Shown here piece by piece: positions 9,307-18,218 of a stretch of 64,000 nt of DNA. Made by a program: the position numbers and the translations under genes. Every line of letters starts with the position of its first letter. The stretch's first letter is position 1. The stretch is taken from contig SVHD01000006.1 of the NCBI GenBank assembly GCA_015056015.1, positions 1-64,000 on the forward strand. The letters run 5' to 3'. The stretch comes from Clostridiales bacterium (GTDB taxonomy: Bacteria; Bacillota; Clostridia; Christensenellales; Aristaeellaceae). Below the pieces are notes generated by a model. That model was given only the letters and a program-made list of their open reading frames with translations, did no database searches and was not told where the DNA came from.

Positions 9307-12279
9307 GTGAAACGGAAGCAGCCTGAACAGAATCAGGATTATTATGCCGGCTATCCGGCGGATCATATCCCGGAGGAAATGAAGCCGCAGGATTGGAACG
9401 GCCAGGAACAGATAGAGCAGGATGCATATCAGCAGCCTGAGGATGAAATATATGCCTACAGCGGCCAGGATGAGGCCGCCTATTATGATGAAATGAATCA
9501 GCCTTTTTATGAGGATGAAGGGCTGTATCCTCCCTACGAAAGCTGGGTAGGCGAGGAAAACTATATGCAGGAAGAAGAAAAGCCCGAAAAGCGGACCATC
9601 TTAAAGCCCCGCACAAGAAAGCCCTCTTTTTTGCTGGGGGTAGTCGTCAATTCTTTTCGGATGCTGGTGATTCTGATTCTGCTCTTTGGCCTGGCCGGGG
9701 CGGGCGCAGTGGTGGGCATCGCCAAGGGCTATATGGAAACCGCCCCCAGCCTGGATCTGGCGGCCATTGACGATCAGGCCCAGACCTCTTTTATCTATGA
9801 CGCCAACGGCAATCTGATCACCGAATACCGGGGCACCGAAAACCGTATTATGGTATCCATCGATACCATGCCCATGATTTTGCAGCATGCCTTTGTGGCG
9901 GTGGAGGACGCCCGGTTTTATACCCATAATGGCGTGGATATCAAGCGCATCATCGGCGCTTTCGTTACCAATTTTGTTTCCGGCTCCCAGCAGGGGGGAT
10001 CCACCATCACCCAGCAGCTGATCAAAAATACCCTGCTGTCCTCCGAGCAATCCTATAAACGCAAAATTCAGGAAGCCTATCTGGCCATGCAGCTGGAAAC
10101 CCAGTATACAAAGAATGAAATTCTGGAATCCTACCTGAATACCATTTATCTGGGCGAGGATTATTATGGAGTGAAGGTGGCGGCCTACGGCTATTTCGGC
10201 AAGGAGAATCTCAACGATCTTTCCCTGCGGGAATGCGCCATGCTGGCGGGCTTGACCACCAATCCCTATTACTATAACCCCCGCCGGAATTATTACACCC
10301 GCCAGAGCGAAACCACCGATTATAAAAAAATCACCGATGACCGGACGGATTACGTGCTCCGCTGCATGTATGAAAGCCAGTTCATTACCAAGGAGCAATA
10401 TCTTTCCGCCCTGGAGCCCGCCTCCGCCCGGGTGCTGAGCCAATCGCCGGCCTCTGCCTCCATCTATCCCTATGCCCACTATGTGGAATATGCCATCCGG
10501 GATGTGGTGCAGGCGCTGCTTTCTCTGGAGGGGCTGGAGGATACATCCGCCAACCGCACGAAAATGGAAAACAAGCTGCGCACCGGCGGCTATCATGTGT
10601 ATCTGGCGCTGGATACGGAAATCCAGACCATTGTGGAAGAAACGCTGCAGAATTACAGCAATTATCCTTCCCTCCGCGATCCTTCCGACAGCGTTTACCG
10701 CGCCCGGAATTCGGATGGCACCTATGACGAAATCATTCAGCCCCAGGCCGCAGCCGTGGTGCTGGATTACCGCACCGGGGAAGTAAAGGCAATTGTGGGC
10801 GGCAGAAACAAGCCCGAAAAGCGAAAGACCCTCAATCGCGCCACCGATATGAATATGCCGGTGGGCTCCTCCATCAAGCCCATTGCCGTCTATGCCCCCG
10901 CCATTGAAATGGGGGCAGGGGCGGGCACCATCCTCTATAATATGCCCCTGCCTATCAAGGGATGGACCGGCAGCGACGGCAGGGATACCTGGCCCCAGAA
11001 TTACGGCGGCTCTTCCTATCGCGGCCCCGAAACCTTGCGCACCGCCATCACCCGCAGCGATAATACCGCGGCGGCCTATGCGCTGATGAATTTCGTGGGG
11101 GTGGATCGCTCTGCCGATTTCCTGCTGCGGCTGGGCGTATCGGAAGAAAGAATCAACCGCACGCCCTTTGGCCTGGCCCTGGGTTCATCCGGCATTACGC
11201 CCTTTGAAATGACGGTGGCCTTTGGCGTATTGGGCAACGGCGGCATTTACCAGAGCCCCATTACCTTCCTTGGCATTTTTGAGGAAAATGAAAAGGGCGA
11301 AATGATCAATATCTTCGATGGCCATTCCAATCAGGTGCGTCGCCAGGTATTCAAGGCCTCCACTGCCTATCTTACGGTGGATTTGATGAAGAGCGTGGTC
11401 AATTCCTCCTCCGGTACCGGTACGGCGGCCAAAATTTCCGGGCAGACCGTGGCCGGAAAAACGGGCACCAATTCCGATCAGAAGGGCGTATTTTTCTCCG
11501 GGATGACCGGCTGGTATTGCGCCTCGGTCTGGATCGGCCATGATAATTACAAGGCCCTTTCCTCCAAAACCACCGGCGGCAACAGCGCCGCCAAGCTATG
11601 GAAGGCCTTTATGGAAAAAATCCATACCGGCCTTTCCAACCGGGATATCATGGAGGGCAGCGCATCGGATTACGGGCTGGTGAAGGTGACCACCTGCAAT
11701 GTATCCGGTCAATTGGCCACCGACGCCTGCCGAAGCGATGTGATGGGCTATGGCACCACCACCGATTACTGGCCCAGGGAACATGCGCCCACCGTGCAAT
11801 GCCAGATGCATTATGCCCTGAATGTATGCAATGATACGGGGCTGCTGGCCACGGATTATTGCCCCTCCGTATCCAATAAGGGCGTGGTGATTCTGCCCAT
11901 GGGCCATCCCCTCTATGAGCATACCAACGGCCAGTATGCCGCCGTGCTTTCGGATTATCTGGGCGAATATGCCACCCTGCGGCTGACCAGCGATGGCAAT
12001 GCCAATGCGGCCATGCTCAGTTCCATCAGCTGCGGCCTGCACCGGAATGCGGCCAGCTATGAAAATTACTGGGTGCAATCCCAGCTGCTGCCTGACGCCC
12101 AGCGTCTGCTTACCCAGGCCCAGAATCAATTGACGGGCCTGCCCGCTTCCCATTGGGCGTATCAGAATTTGCTTTCCGCCATCAATGAGCTCAGCGCCGT
12201 GATCTACAATAATCCCACCAGCGACGCCCTGGCCGCCGCCATGAGCAGGCTTACCCAGGCGATGGCAAACGCTCAATAA
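9307..12279 (+). CDS. class A penicillin-binding protein (PBP1A-like transglycosylase/transpeptidase)
   Basis: GTG start after AAGGAGG; EDARFYTHNGVDIKRIIGA, GGSTITQQLIKNTLL, GSSIKPIAVY (SxxK), SDN, KTGTNSD motifs. Confidence 0.95.
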   Translation: MKRKQPEQNQDYYAGYPADHIPEEMKPQDWNGQEQIEQDAYQQPEDEIYAYSGQDEAAYYDEMNQPFYEDEGLYPPYESWVGEENYMQEEEKPEKRTILKPRTRKPSFLLGVVVNSFRMLVILILLFGLAGAGAVVGIAKGYMETAPSLDLAAIDDQAQTSFIYDANGNLITEYRGTENRIMVSIDTMPMILQHAFVAVEDARFYTHNGVDIKRIIGAFVTNFVSGSQQGGSTITQQLIKNTLLSSEQSYKRKIQEAYLAMQLETQYTKNEILESYLNTIYLGEDYYGVKVAAYGYFGKENLNDLSLRECAMLAGLTTNPYYYNPRRNYYTRQSETTDYKKITDDRTDYVLRCMYESQFITKEQYLSALEPASARVLSQSPASASIYPYAHYVEYAIRDVVQALLSLEGLEDTSANRTKMENKLRTGGYHVYLALDTEIQTIVEETLQNYSNYPSLRDPSDSVYRARNSDGTYDEIIQPQAAAVVLDYRTGEVKAIVGGRNKPEKRKTLNRATDMNMPVGSSIKPIAVYAPAIEMGAGAGTILYNMPLPIKGWTGSDGRDTWPQNYGGSSYRGPETLRTAITRSDNTAAAYALMNFVGVDRSADFLLRLGVSEERINRTPFGLALGSSGITPFEMTVAFGVLGNGGIYQSPITFLGIFEENEKGEMINIFDGHSNQVRRQVFKASTAYLTVDLMKSVVNSSSGTGTAAKISGQTVAGKTGTNSDQKGVFFSGMTGWYCASVWIGHDNYKALSSKTTGGNSAAKLWKAFMEKIHTGLSNRDIMEGSASDYGLVKVTTCNVSGQLATDACRSDVMGYGTTTDYWPREHAPTVQCQMHYALNVCNDTGLLATDYCPSVSNKGVVILPMGHPLYEHTNGQYAAVLSDYLGEYATLRLTSDGNANAAMLSSISCGLHRNAASYENYWVQSQLLPDAQRLLTQAQNQLTGLPASHWAYQNLLSAINELSAVIYNNPTSDALAAAMSRLTQAMANAQ

Positions 12280-12283
12280 CTTT

Positions 12284-12314
12284 TTCCGCCGGATAAAAAC
12301 CCGGCGGAATTTTT
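12284..12314 (+). terminator. intrinsic terminator
   Basis: TTCCGCCGG-N8-CCGGCGGAA-TTTTT. Confidence 0.85.
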
Positions 12315-12433
12315 ACAGGGGAAAAAAGATGATAAATCAACAAGCTGATAGAAAATGTTGCTTTTTTTACAAAAACAGAGTAAAATGAAAAAGAATCCAT
12401 GGAATTCAAAATTTCGAAGGGGGAGAATCAATC

Positions 12434-13312
12434 ATGGCACAGAATTATGTATTCATGACTGATAGTGACAGCGATCTGCTCTACACCATCGCTGATGAAA
12501 AAAATATTCCTGTTGTGCAGATGCCCTACATCCTGGATGGTAAAGAATATTTTGATGATAACGGCCGATCCGGCGTTGAAAAGGAATTCTTTGAAAAAAT
12601 GCGCCTGGGCGCCGCGCCCAGCACTTCCCTGCTTTCCAAGGAAGTATATCTGGAATATTTTGAGCCCATCCTGAAGGAACAGGATCTGCTGTTTGTGGCC
12701 TTCTCCTCCCAGATGTCTGCCACCATCAATAATATCTACGCCGCCCGGGAAGAATTGCTGGAAAAATATCCCGAACGGAAATTCATCGTGGTGGATACCC
12801 TGAGCATTTCCGCGCCCCAGACCCTTCTGATTCTGGGTGCCCATGAATTGTATGCCCAGGGCAAGAGCATGGAAGAAGTGGAGCAGTGGATCCGGGATAA
12901 CCGGCTGAATGCCCAGGCCTGGTTCACGGTGGATGATCTGAAATATCTCCGCCGGGGCGGCCGCATTTCGGCCACCAGCGCCGTCTTTGGCACGGTTCTG
13001 GATATCAAGCCCATCATCACCATGAGCAAGGCCGGCAAGCTGGAATCCGCCGAAAAGGTGCAGGGCCGGAAAAAGGCCATCCGCACCCTGGTGGAACGGA
13101 CGGTGGAAAATATTGAGCATCCCGAGGATCAGACCCTGATCATTCTCCACGGCGATACGGAAGATGAGGCCAAGCGCATGGCCGAAATGATCCGCACCCG
13201 CATTCCCGAAATCAAGGATATCCGCATTCAGATGATCGGCCCGGTCATCGGCGCCCATTGCGGCCCCGGCACCCTGGCCTCCTGCTTTATGGGCAAGGAA
13301 AGAAAAGTCTGA
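12434..13312 (+). CDS. DegV family protein
   Basis: TDSDSDLLYTIADEKNIPVVQMPYILDGKEYFDD, AFSSQMSATINNI, FTVDDLKYLRRGGRIS. Confidence 0.92.
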   Translation: MAQNYVFMTDSDSDLLYTIADEKNIPVVQMPYILDGKEYFDDNGRSGVEKEFFEKMRLGAAPSTSLLSKEVYLEYFEPILKEQDLLFVAFSSQMSATINNIYAAREELLEKYPERKFIVVDTLSISAPQTLLILGAHELYAQGKSMEEVEQWIRDNRLNAQAWFTVDDLKYLRRGGRISATSAVFGTVLDIKPIITMSKAGKLESAEKVQGRKKAIRTLVERTVENIEHPEDQTLIILHGDTEDEAKRMAEMIRTRIPEIKDIRIQMIGPVIGAHCGPGTLASCFMGKERKV

Positions 13313-13329
13313 AGAAAGCAGTTAAAGAA

Positions 13330-14226
13330 ATGTATTGCCTGATTGATGAAAAATTGCCCCAGTGGAAGGGCAATCTGCATACCCATACCCGCAACAGCGA
13401 CGGCCGGAAAGAAGCGGCGGATGTGGTAAAGCTTTATGAAGAAGCGGGCTATGATTTTCTGGCCCTGACCGATCACAGAAAAGTGACCGATCCTGCCCAG
13501 TTTGATACCTCCATGCTGCTGATTCCCGGCATTGAATTGGATTATTTCATTACCAACCGGCATCGCCAGGCGGTGCATCTGGTGGGCGTGGGCGTTGAGA
13601 AGGATATTATGGATTTTCCCGGGATTATGGAAAATCCGGAAAACGGGATCAGGGCCGTGCTTTCCCAGCAGGGGGCCGTGATTCTGGCCCATCCCGCCTG
13701 GAGCCTGAATGAGCCCGATGTGATTGCAAGGCTTAAGGATCGGGGCGTTTGCGCGACGGAAATTTTCAATAATGTATCCCAGCCTCCGTGGAATGCCGAT
13801 CGTGCCGATTCCTCTTCCATCCTGGATCTTTGCAACGGGGATGGCTGCTGCCTGCCGGTGGTGGGCGGGGATGACGCCCATTTCTATAATGGCGACGCCT
13901 GCGGTGCATTCCTGATGATCAGCGCCGAAACCCTTTCTCAGGAAAGCGTGCTGGATGCGCTGAAAAATGGCCGGGTGTATGCCTCCCAGGGTCCCAGGAT
14001 TGAATCGGCGGTGCTGGAAAACGGGGTATTCACCGTGCGCTGTTCGCCTGCGGAACAGATTATTTTCTATTCCAATATGCCCTGGGTCGGCGGTCGCTGC
14101 CGCCGGGAGCATCATATGACCGAAAGCTCTTATGAACTGAACCTGGAAAAGGAAACCTTTATCCGCGCCGAAATCACCGACGCCCAGGGCCGCAAGGCAT
14201 GGACCTCGCCCATTCAGTTAAAATAA
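13330..14226 (+). CDS. PHP-domain protein (metal-dependent phosphoesterase-like)
   Basis: GNLHTHTRNSDGRKEAADVVKLYEEAGYDFLALTDHRK; start by choice of internal ATG. Confidence 0.85.
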   Translation: MYCLIDEKLPQWKGNLHTHTRNSDGRKEAADVVKLYEEAGYDFLALTDHRKVTDPAQFDTSMLLIPGIELDYFITNRHRQAVHLVGVGVEKDIMDFPGIMENPENGIRAVLSQQGAVILAHPAWSLNEPDVIARLKDRGVCATEIFNNVSQPPWNADRADSSSILDLCNGDGCCLPVVGGDDAHFYNGDACGAFLMISAETLSQESVLDALKNGRVYASQGPRIESAVLENGVFTVRCSPAEQIIFYSNMPWVGGRCRREHHMTESSYELNLEKETFIRAEITDAQGRKAWTSPIQLK

Positions 14227-14240
14227 GCAATGATTGCAAA

Positions 14241-14276
14241 AAAATCCCCGCGGCTGGAAAGCTGCGGGGATTTTTT
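14241..14276. terminator. intrinsic (bidirectional) terminator
   Basis: AAAATCCCCGC...GCGGGGATTTTTT. Confidence 0.85.
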
Positions 14277-14319
14277 CTGTGCTTTATTGCGGCTGCGGCA
14301 GGCCCTGACCGGTATCTGC

Positions 14320-14529
14320 TCAGTTGCTTTTTTTCAATCCCAGCACGTAATCCGCGCTGACCCCGTAATACTGGCAGAGGGTTTTCAGATGGCGGATGGG
14401 CATTTCGTTGATCCCTTTTTCATAGCGGGAATAGACCTGCTGGGTGGTATGCAAAAGCGCGGCGATGGTGGATTGCTTCAAATCCCGATCCTCTCTCAAT
14501 TCCCGTAAAATTTCCCAATACTCTTTCAT
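14320..14529 (-). CDS. XRE family HTH transcriptional regulator
   Basis: LREDRDLKQSTIAALLHTTQQVYSRYEKGINEMPIRHLKTLCQYYGVSADYVLGL. Confidence 0.92.
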   Translation of the reverse strand: MKEYWEILRELREDRDLKQSTIAALLHTTQQVYSRYEKGINEMPIRHLKTLCQYYGVSADYVLGLKKSN

Positions 14530-14555
14530 GGCAGCCTCCTTTGAAAAGAGTATAA

Positions 14556-14604
14556 ATACATCAGATGTGGTGTATTGACAAATACACTAAATGTGGTGTA
14601 TTGT
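14556..14604 (+). promoter_or_regulatory. divergent intergenic operator/promoter: two 20-bp palindromes interleaved with a sigma-A-like promoter
   Basis: ATACATCAGATGTGGTGTAT (14556-14575) and ATACACTAAATGTGGTGTAT (14582-14601); -35 TTGACA 14575-14580, -10 TATTGT 14599-14604. Confidence 0.75.
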
Positions 14605-14619
14605 ATCTTTGGAAATAGA

Positions 14620-15090
14620 ATGAAAGCCAATAAAAAAGGGGAGAGAAGCGTGAAAAATCGGCCGGAAGCGGTGCGGCGACGGAATCGCAATACCGGTTTC
14701 CGTGGGAAAAATGAAGCGATCGAATTTGAGCCGATTCTTACAAATGCCATCGGATACAGCGCGAAGGAATGGTGCGAAAGCGCGACGAACCGCGCGGCGC
14801 TGGCCGTGCTTCTGATGATGGACTGCAAAACGGCGCTTGGCGATCTCTTTGCATTTGATTTTTTCAGCGAGGTTTTTTTTGAGCGAGCCGGGAATGATCT
14901 GTTTCTTGCTTTTTATTCCGATTCGGAAAGGCTGGCAATTTGCTATCATGCTTTCCGAAAAAGGGCTGCATATTCCCTTTCGAAAGCTGCAAGAGGAGAA
15001 ATGAATGCTGAGGAAGAATATGATCCGTATCGGATAGAGGCAAAGGACCTCATTGCATGCCTTGCCGATTTTACAGAAAGAATCTCCTGA
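14620..15090 (+). CDS. hypothetical protein (no family recognised)
   Basis: ORF MKANKKGERSVKNRPEAVRRRNRNTGF...; divergent from the XRE gene behind the operator region. Confidence 0.6.
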   Translation: MKANKKGERSVKNRPEAVRRRNRNTGFRGKNEAIEFEPILTNAIGYSAKEWCESATNRAALAVLLMMDCKTALGDLFAFDFFSEVFFERAGNDLFLAFYSDSERLAICYHAFRKRAAYSLSKAARGEMNAEEEYDPYRIEAKDLIACLADFTERIS

Positions 15091-15128
15091 TGCGCATGAA
15101 CGCCACCCTGCAAAATTCCCGCGCCCTC

Positions 15129-15157
15129 TTGCATTTTTTCCCTGCATCCTGTATAAT
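15129..15157 (+). promoter_or_regulatory. sigma-A-like promoter of the proS T-box leader
   Basis: TTGCAT-17 nt-TATAAT. Confidence 0.7.
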
Positions 15158-15163
15158 AACATT

Positions 15164-15386
15164 CAATTCCACAGGCTATGCATGGGAATGATGCCGCCGA
15201 AGAAAGAGAGCGCGCCCTTGGCTGAAAGCGCGCATGGCAGCAGGCCCGCCCGTGCGTCCGCGATTAATCATCGCCGGGGTGCTCCCGTTACAGGGCAGAA
15301 AAGTTGGGCGCAGTATTTTTGCGCCAAGCAAGGTGGTACCGCGAAGCATCCCTTCGTCCCTGCAAAGGACGGAGGGTTTATTTTTT
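15164..15386 (+). ncRNA. T-box riboswitch leader upstream of proS
   Basis: Canonical T-box AAGGTGGTACCGCG (15330-15343) followed by terminator CCTTCGTCC-N7-GGACGGAGG-GTTTATTTTTT, directly upstream of a tRNA synthetase. Confidence 0.9.
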
Positions 15387-15404
15387 GGAGGAGGGAATTA
15401 ACCC

Positions 15405-16847
15405 ATGGCCAAGGAAAAGAAACAGGAATTTGTACAGCACATTACCCCCCGGGATGAAAATTTCTCCCAGTGGTATACCGACGTGGTCACCCAGACCGAT
15501 CTGATGGATTACACCCCCGTGCGCGGCTGCATGGCGCTCAAGCCCTACGGCAACCGCATCTGGGAACTGATTCATGATCAGCTGGATCAGATGTTTAAGG
15601 AAACGGGCCATGAAAACGTATCCATGCCCATGCTGATTCCCGAATCTTTGCTTCTCAAGGAAGCGGATCATGTGGAAGGCTTTGCCCCCGAAGTGGCCTG
15701 GGTTACCCAGGGCGGCACCGAGCCTTTGCAGGAACGTCTGGCCGTTCGCCCCACCAGCGAAACCATTTTCTGCACCATGTTTTCCAAGTGGGTGCAGTCT
15801 TATCGCGATCTGCCGCTGAAGTATAATCAGTGGTGCTCCGTGATGCGCTGGGAAAAGACCACCCGTCCTTTCCTGCGTACTGCCGAATTCTGGTGGCAGG
15901 AAGGCCATACCGTCCACGCCACTGCGGAAGAAGCGGAAGAAGAAACCCAGATGATGCTGAAGGTATACCAGAAATTCTGCGAAGAAAATCTGGCCATTCC
16001 CGTGTATGCCGGTCAGAAATCCGATAAGGAAAAATTCGCCGGCGCCCGGGCGACCTATTCTGTGGAAGCCATGATGCAGGATGGCAAGGCCCTGCAGGCC
16101 GGCACTTCCCATAACTTTGGCACCAATTTTGCCGAACCCTTTGAAATCCAGTATCTTTCCAAGGAAGGCAAGCTGGAATACTGCCATGAAACCAGCTGGG
16201 GCGTATCCACCCGTCTGATCGGCGCCATCATCATGACCCACGGCGACGAACGCGGGCTGAAGCTGCCCCCCATGATCGCCCCCTTCCAGGCGGTGATTCT
16301 GCCCATCGCTGCGCATAAGGGCGGCGTAATGGAAAAATGCGAAGAAGCCTTCAATGCCCTCAAGGCTGCCGGCATCCGCGTGAAGCTGGATGACCGGGAT
16401 AATGTATCCCCCGGCTGGAAATTCAATGAATGGGAACTCAAGGGCGTGCCGGTGCGCGTGGAAATGGGCCCCCGGGATATCGAAAACGGCGTGGCTACCG
16501 TGATGCGCCGGGATACCTTCGAAAAGACCACCATTTCTCTTAATAACCTGGCGGAAGAAATTCAGAAGCTGCTTTGCGATATCCAGAAGAATATGTATAC
16601 CATCGCCAATGAATTCCGCCTGTCCCATACCAAGGATGTATTCACCTATGATGAACTCAAGGCCCAGGTGGATGGCGGCTATGCCCGTGCCATGTGGTGC
16701 GGCGATCGTGCCTGCGAGGATAAGATCAAGGAAGAAACCGGCGCTACCAGCCGCAATATGCCCTTTGATCAGACCCCCATCGGCGATACCTGCGTCTGCT
16801 GCGGCAAGAAGGCCGAAAAGGTGATGTATTTCGCCAAGGCGTACTAA
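15405..16847 (+). CDS. proS: prolyl-tRNA synthetase
   Basis: MAKEKKQEFVQHITPRDENFSQWYTDVVTQTDLMDYTPVRGCMALKPYGNRIWE; RPTSETIFCTMFSKWVQSYRDLPLKYNQWCSVMRWE. Confidence 0.96.
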   Translation: MAKEKKQEFVQHITPRDENFSQWYTDVVTQTDLMDYTPVRGCMALKPYGNRIWELIHDQLDQMFKETGHENVSMPMLIPESLLLKEADHVEGFAPEVAWVTQGGTEPLQERLAVRPTSETIFCTMFSKWVQSYRDLPLKYNQWCSVMRWEKTTRPFLRTAEFWWQEGHTVHATAEEAEEETQMMLKVYQKFCEENLAIPVYAGQKSDKEKFAGARATYSVEAMMQDGKALQAGTSHNFGTNFAEPFEIQYLSKEGKLEYCHETSWGVSTRLIGAIIMTHGDERGLKLPPMIAPFQAVILPIAAHKGGVMEKCEEAFNALKAAGIRVKLDDRDNVSPGWKFNEWELKGVPVRVEMGPRDIENGVATVMRRDTFEKTTISLNNLAEEIQKLLCDIQKNMYTIANEFRLSHTKDVFTYDELKAQVDGGYARAMWCGDRACEDKIKEETGATSRNMPFDQTPIGDTCVCCGKKAEKVMYFAKAY

Positions 16848-16934
16848 TTCAATGATACAAAGCTGCGAGGTGCCTGGCTCCATGCGCCAGGCATCTGCAT
16901 CTTTTGGAGAAAAAGACCGGGGGAGAAAATACCA

Positions 16935-18020
16935 ATGAATGTGGTTTCCGTTATCATGATCGCCTTTGCCCTGCTGGGGGCGGCGGATTATTTGCTGAAT
17001 AATAAATTTGGCCTGGGCAAGGAATTTGAAAAGGGCTTTTCCATGCTGGGCACCCTCAGCCTTTCCATGATCGGCATGATCGTGCTGGCGCCGACCATTG
17101 CGCAGGTTCTGACCCCGGTGCTGAATTTCATTTCTCAGCATACGCCCTTTGACCCTTCCATCATTGCGGGCTCCCTGCTGGCCAATGATATGGGCGGGGC
17201 GTCCCTGGCCATGCGCATTGCCAACGATGCGGAGCTGGGGTATTTTAACGGGCTGGTGGTATCCTGCATGATGGGCGCCGCCATTTCCTTTAATCTGCCC
17301 TTCATTATGAGCGCCGCGAAAAAGGATCAGCTTTCCCATGTGCTGCTGGGCATGCTTTGCGGCATTATTGCGGTGCCGGTGGGCTGCTTTGTATCCGGGC
17401 TGATGCTGGGCCTGGGCGTGGGGAAAACCCTGCTGAATTTGCTGCCGCTGACCGTGTTTGCAGTGATCATTGCTCTGGGGCTTTGGTTTGTGCCGAAAAT
17501 TGCGCTGAAGATTTTTTCCGTGTTCGGTAAGGTGCTGCGGCTGATGATCATCGTGGGCCTGATGGCGGGGATCATTGAATTTTTGCTGGGGGTGAAGCTG
17601 ATTCCCCATAGCGCGCCGCTGGAGGAGGGCATTCTGATCGTCTTTAACGCCGGGGCTGTGATGGCCGGGGCCTTCCCGCTTTTGTATCTGCTGCAAAAGG
17701 CCTTGAAAAAGCCCCTGAAGGGCCTGGGAAAAATGCTGAAAATCAATGATTCCTCTGCCCTGGGCTTTGTATCCACCCTGGCCACCAATGTGACCACCTT
17801 CAGCATGCTGGATCAGATGGATGAACGGGGCATCGTATTCAATTCCGCTTTTGCGGTTTCCGCCTCCTTCCTGCTTTCCGATCATCTGGCCTTCACCCTT
17901 TCCTTTAAGGCGGATTATCTGCCGGCGGTGATGGCGGGCAAGGTAATTTCCGCCATTGCAGGCATTGCGGTGGCCATGCTGCTGTACAGCATGCAGAAAA
18001 AGAAGAAAAAGGTCAATTAA
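16935..18020 (+). CDS. ethanolamine utilization protein EutH-family transporter
   Basis: FALLGAADYLLNNKFGLGKEFEKGFSMLGTLSLSMIGMIVLAPTIAQVL and LLANDMGGASLAMRIANDAELGYFNGLVVSCMMGAAISFNLPF, EutH-like throughout. Confidence 0.88.
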   Translation: MNVVSVIMIAFALLGAADYLLNNKFGLGKEFEKGFSMLGTLSLSMIGMIVLAPTIAQVLTPVLNFISQHTPFDPSIIAGSLLANDMGGASLAMRIANDAELGYFNGLVVSCMMGAAISFNLPFIMSAAKKDQLSHVLLGMLCGIIAVPVGCFVSGLMLGLGVGKTLLNLLPLTVFAVIIALGLWFVPKIALKIFSVFGKVLRLMIIVGLMAGIIEFLLGVKLIPHSAPLEEGILIVFNAGAVMAGAFPLLYLLQKALKKPLKGLGKMLKINDSSALGFVSTLATNVTTFSMLDQMDERGIVFNSAFAVSASFLLSDHLAFTLSFKADYLPAVMAGKVISAIAGIAVAMLLYSMQKKKKKVN

Positions 18021-18032
18021 AAACGAATAAAT

Positions 18033-18068
18033 GAACTGCCGGGAAAGAACACCGGCAGTTCTTGTTTT
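18033..18068 (+). terminator. intrinsic terminator
   Basis: GAACTGCCGG-N9-CCGGCAGTTC-TTGTTTTT. Confidence 0.85.
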
Positions 18069-18218
18069 TATATCCGAAAAATGACACATTTTATAGGTAA
18101 AAAATCATGCTTTTTACAGGAGAAGGGGATGACAAGGCAAGGCTGAATATGATATACTATGAAATGGCGGATTATATCCGCACAAAGCCAAAGCGAGGAA
18201 TGGAAGCCCTTGAAGAAA

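Noticed and set aside
16868-16900. Hairpin AGGTGCCTGGC/GCCAGGCATCT after proS
   Set aside because: Good stem but only a weak T-tract (ATCTTTT) and no family similarity; may be a weak terminator but not confident enough to list.
15378-18089. 903-aa minus-strand ORF antisense to proS and eutH
   Set aside because: Low-complexity Q/H/G-rich translation with no start context, opposite two clearly recognised genes; artefact of strong third-position bias keeping the antisense frame open.
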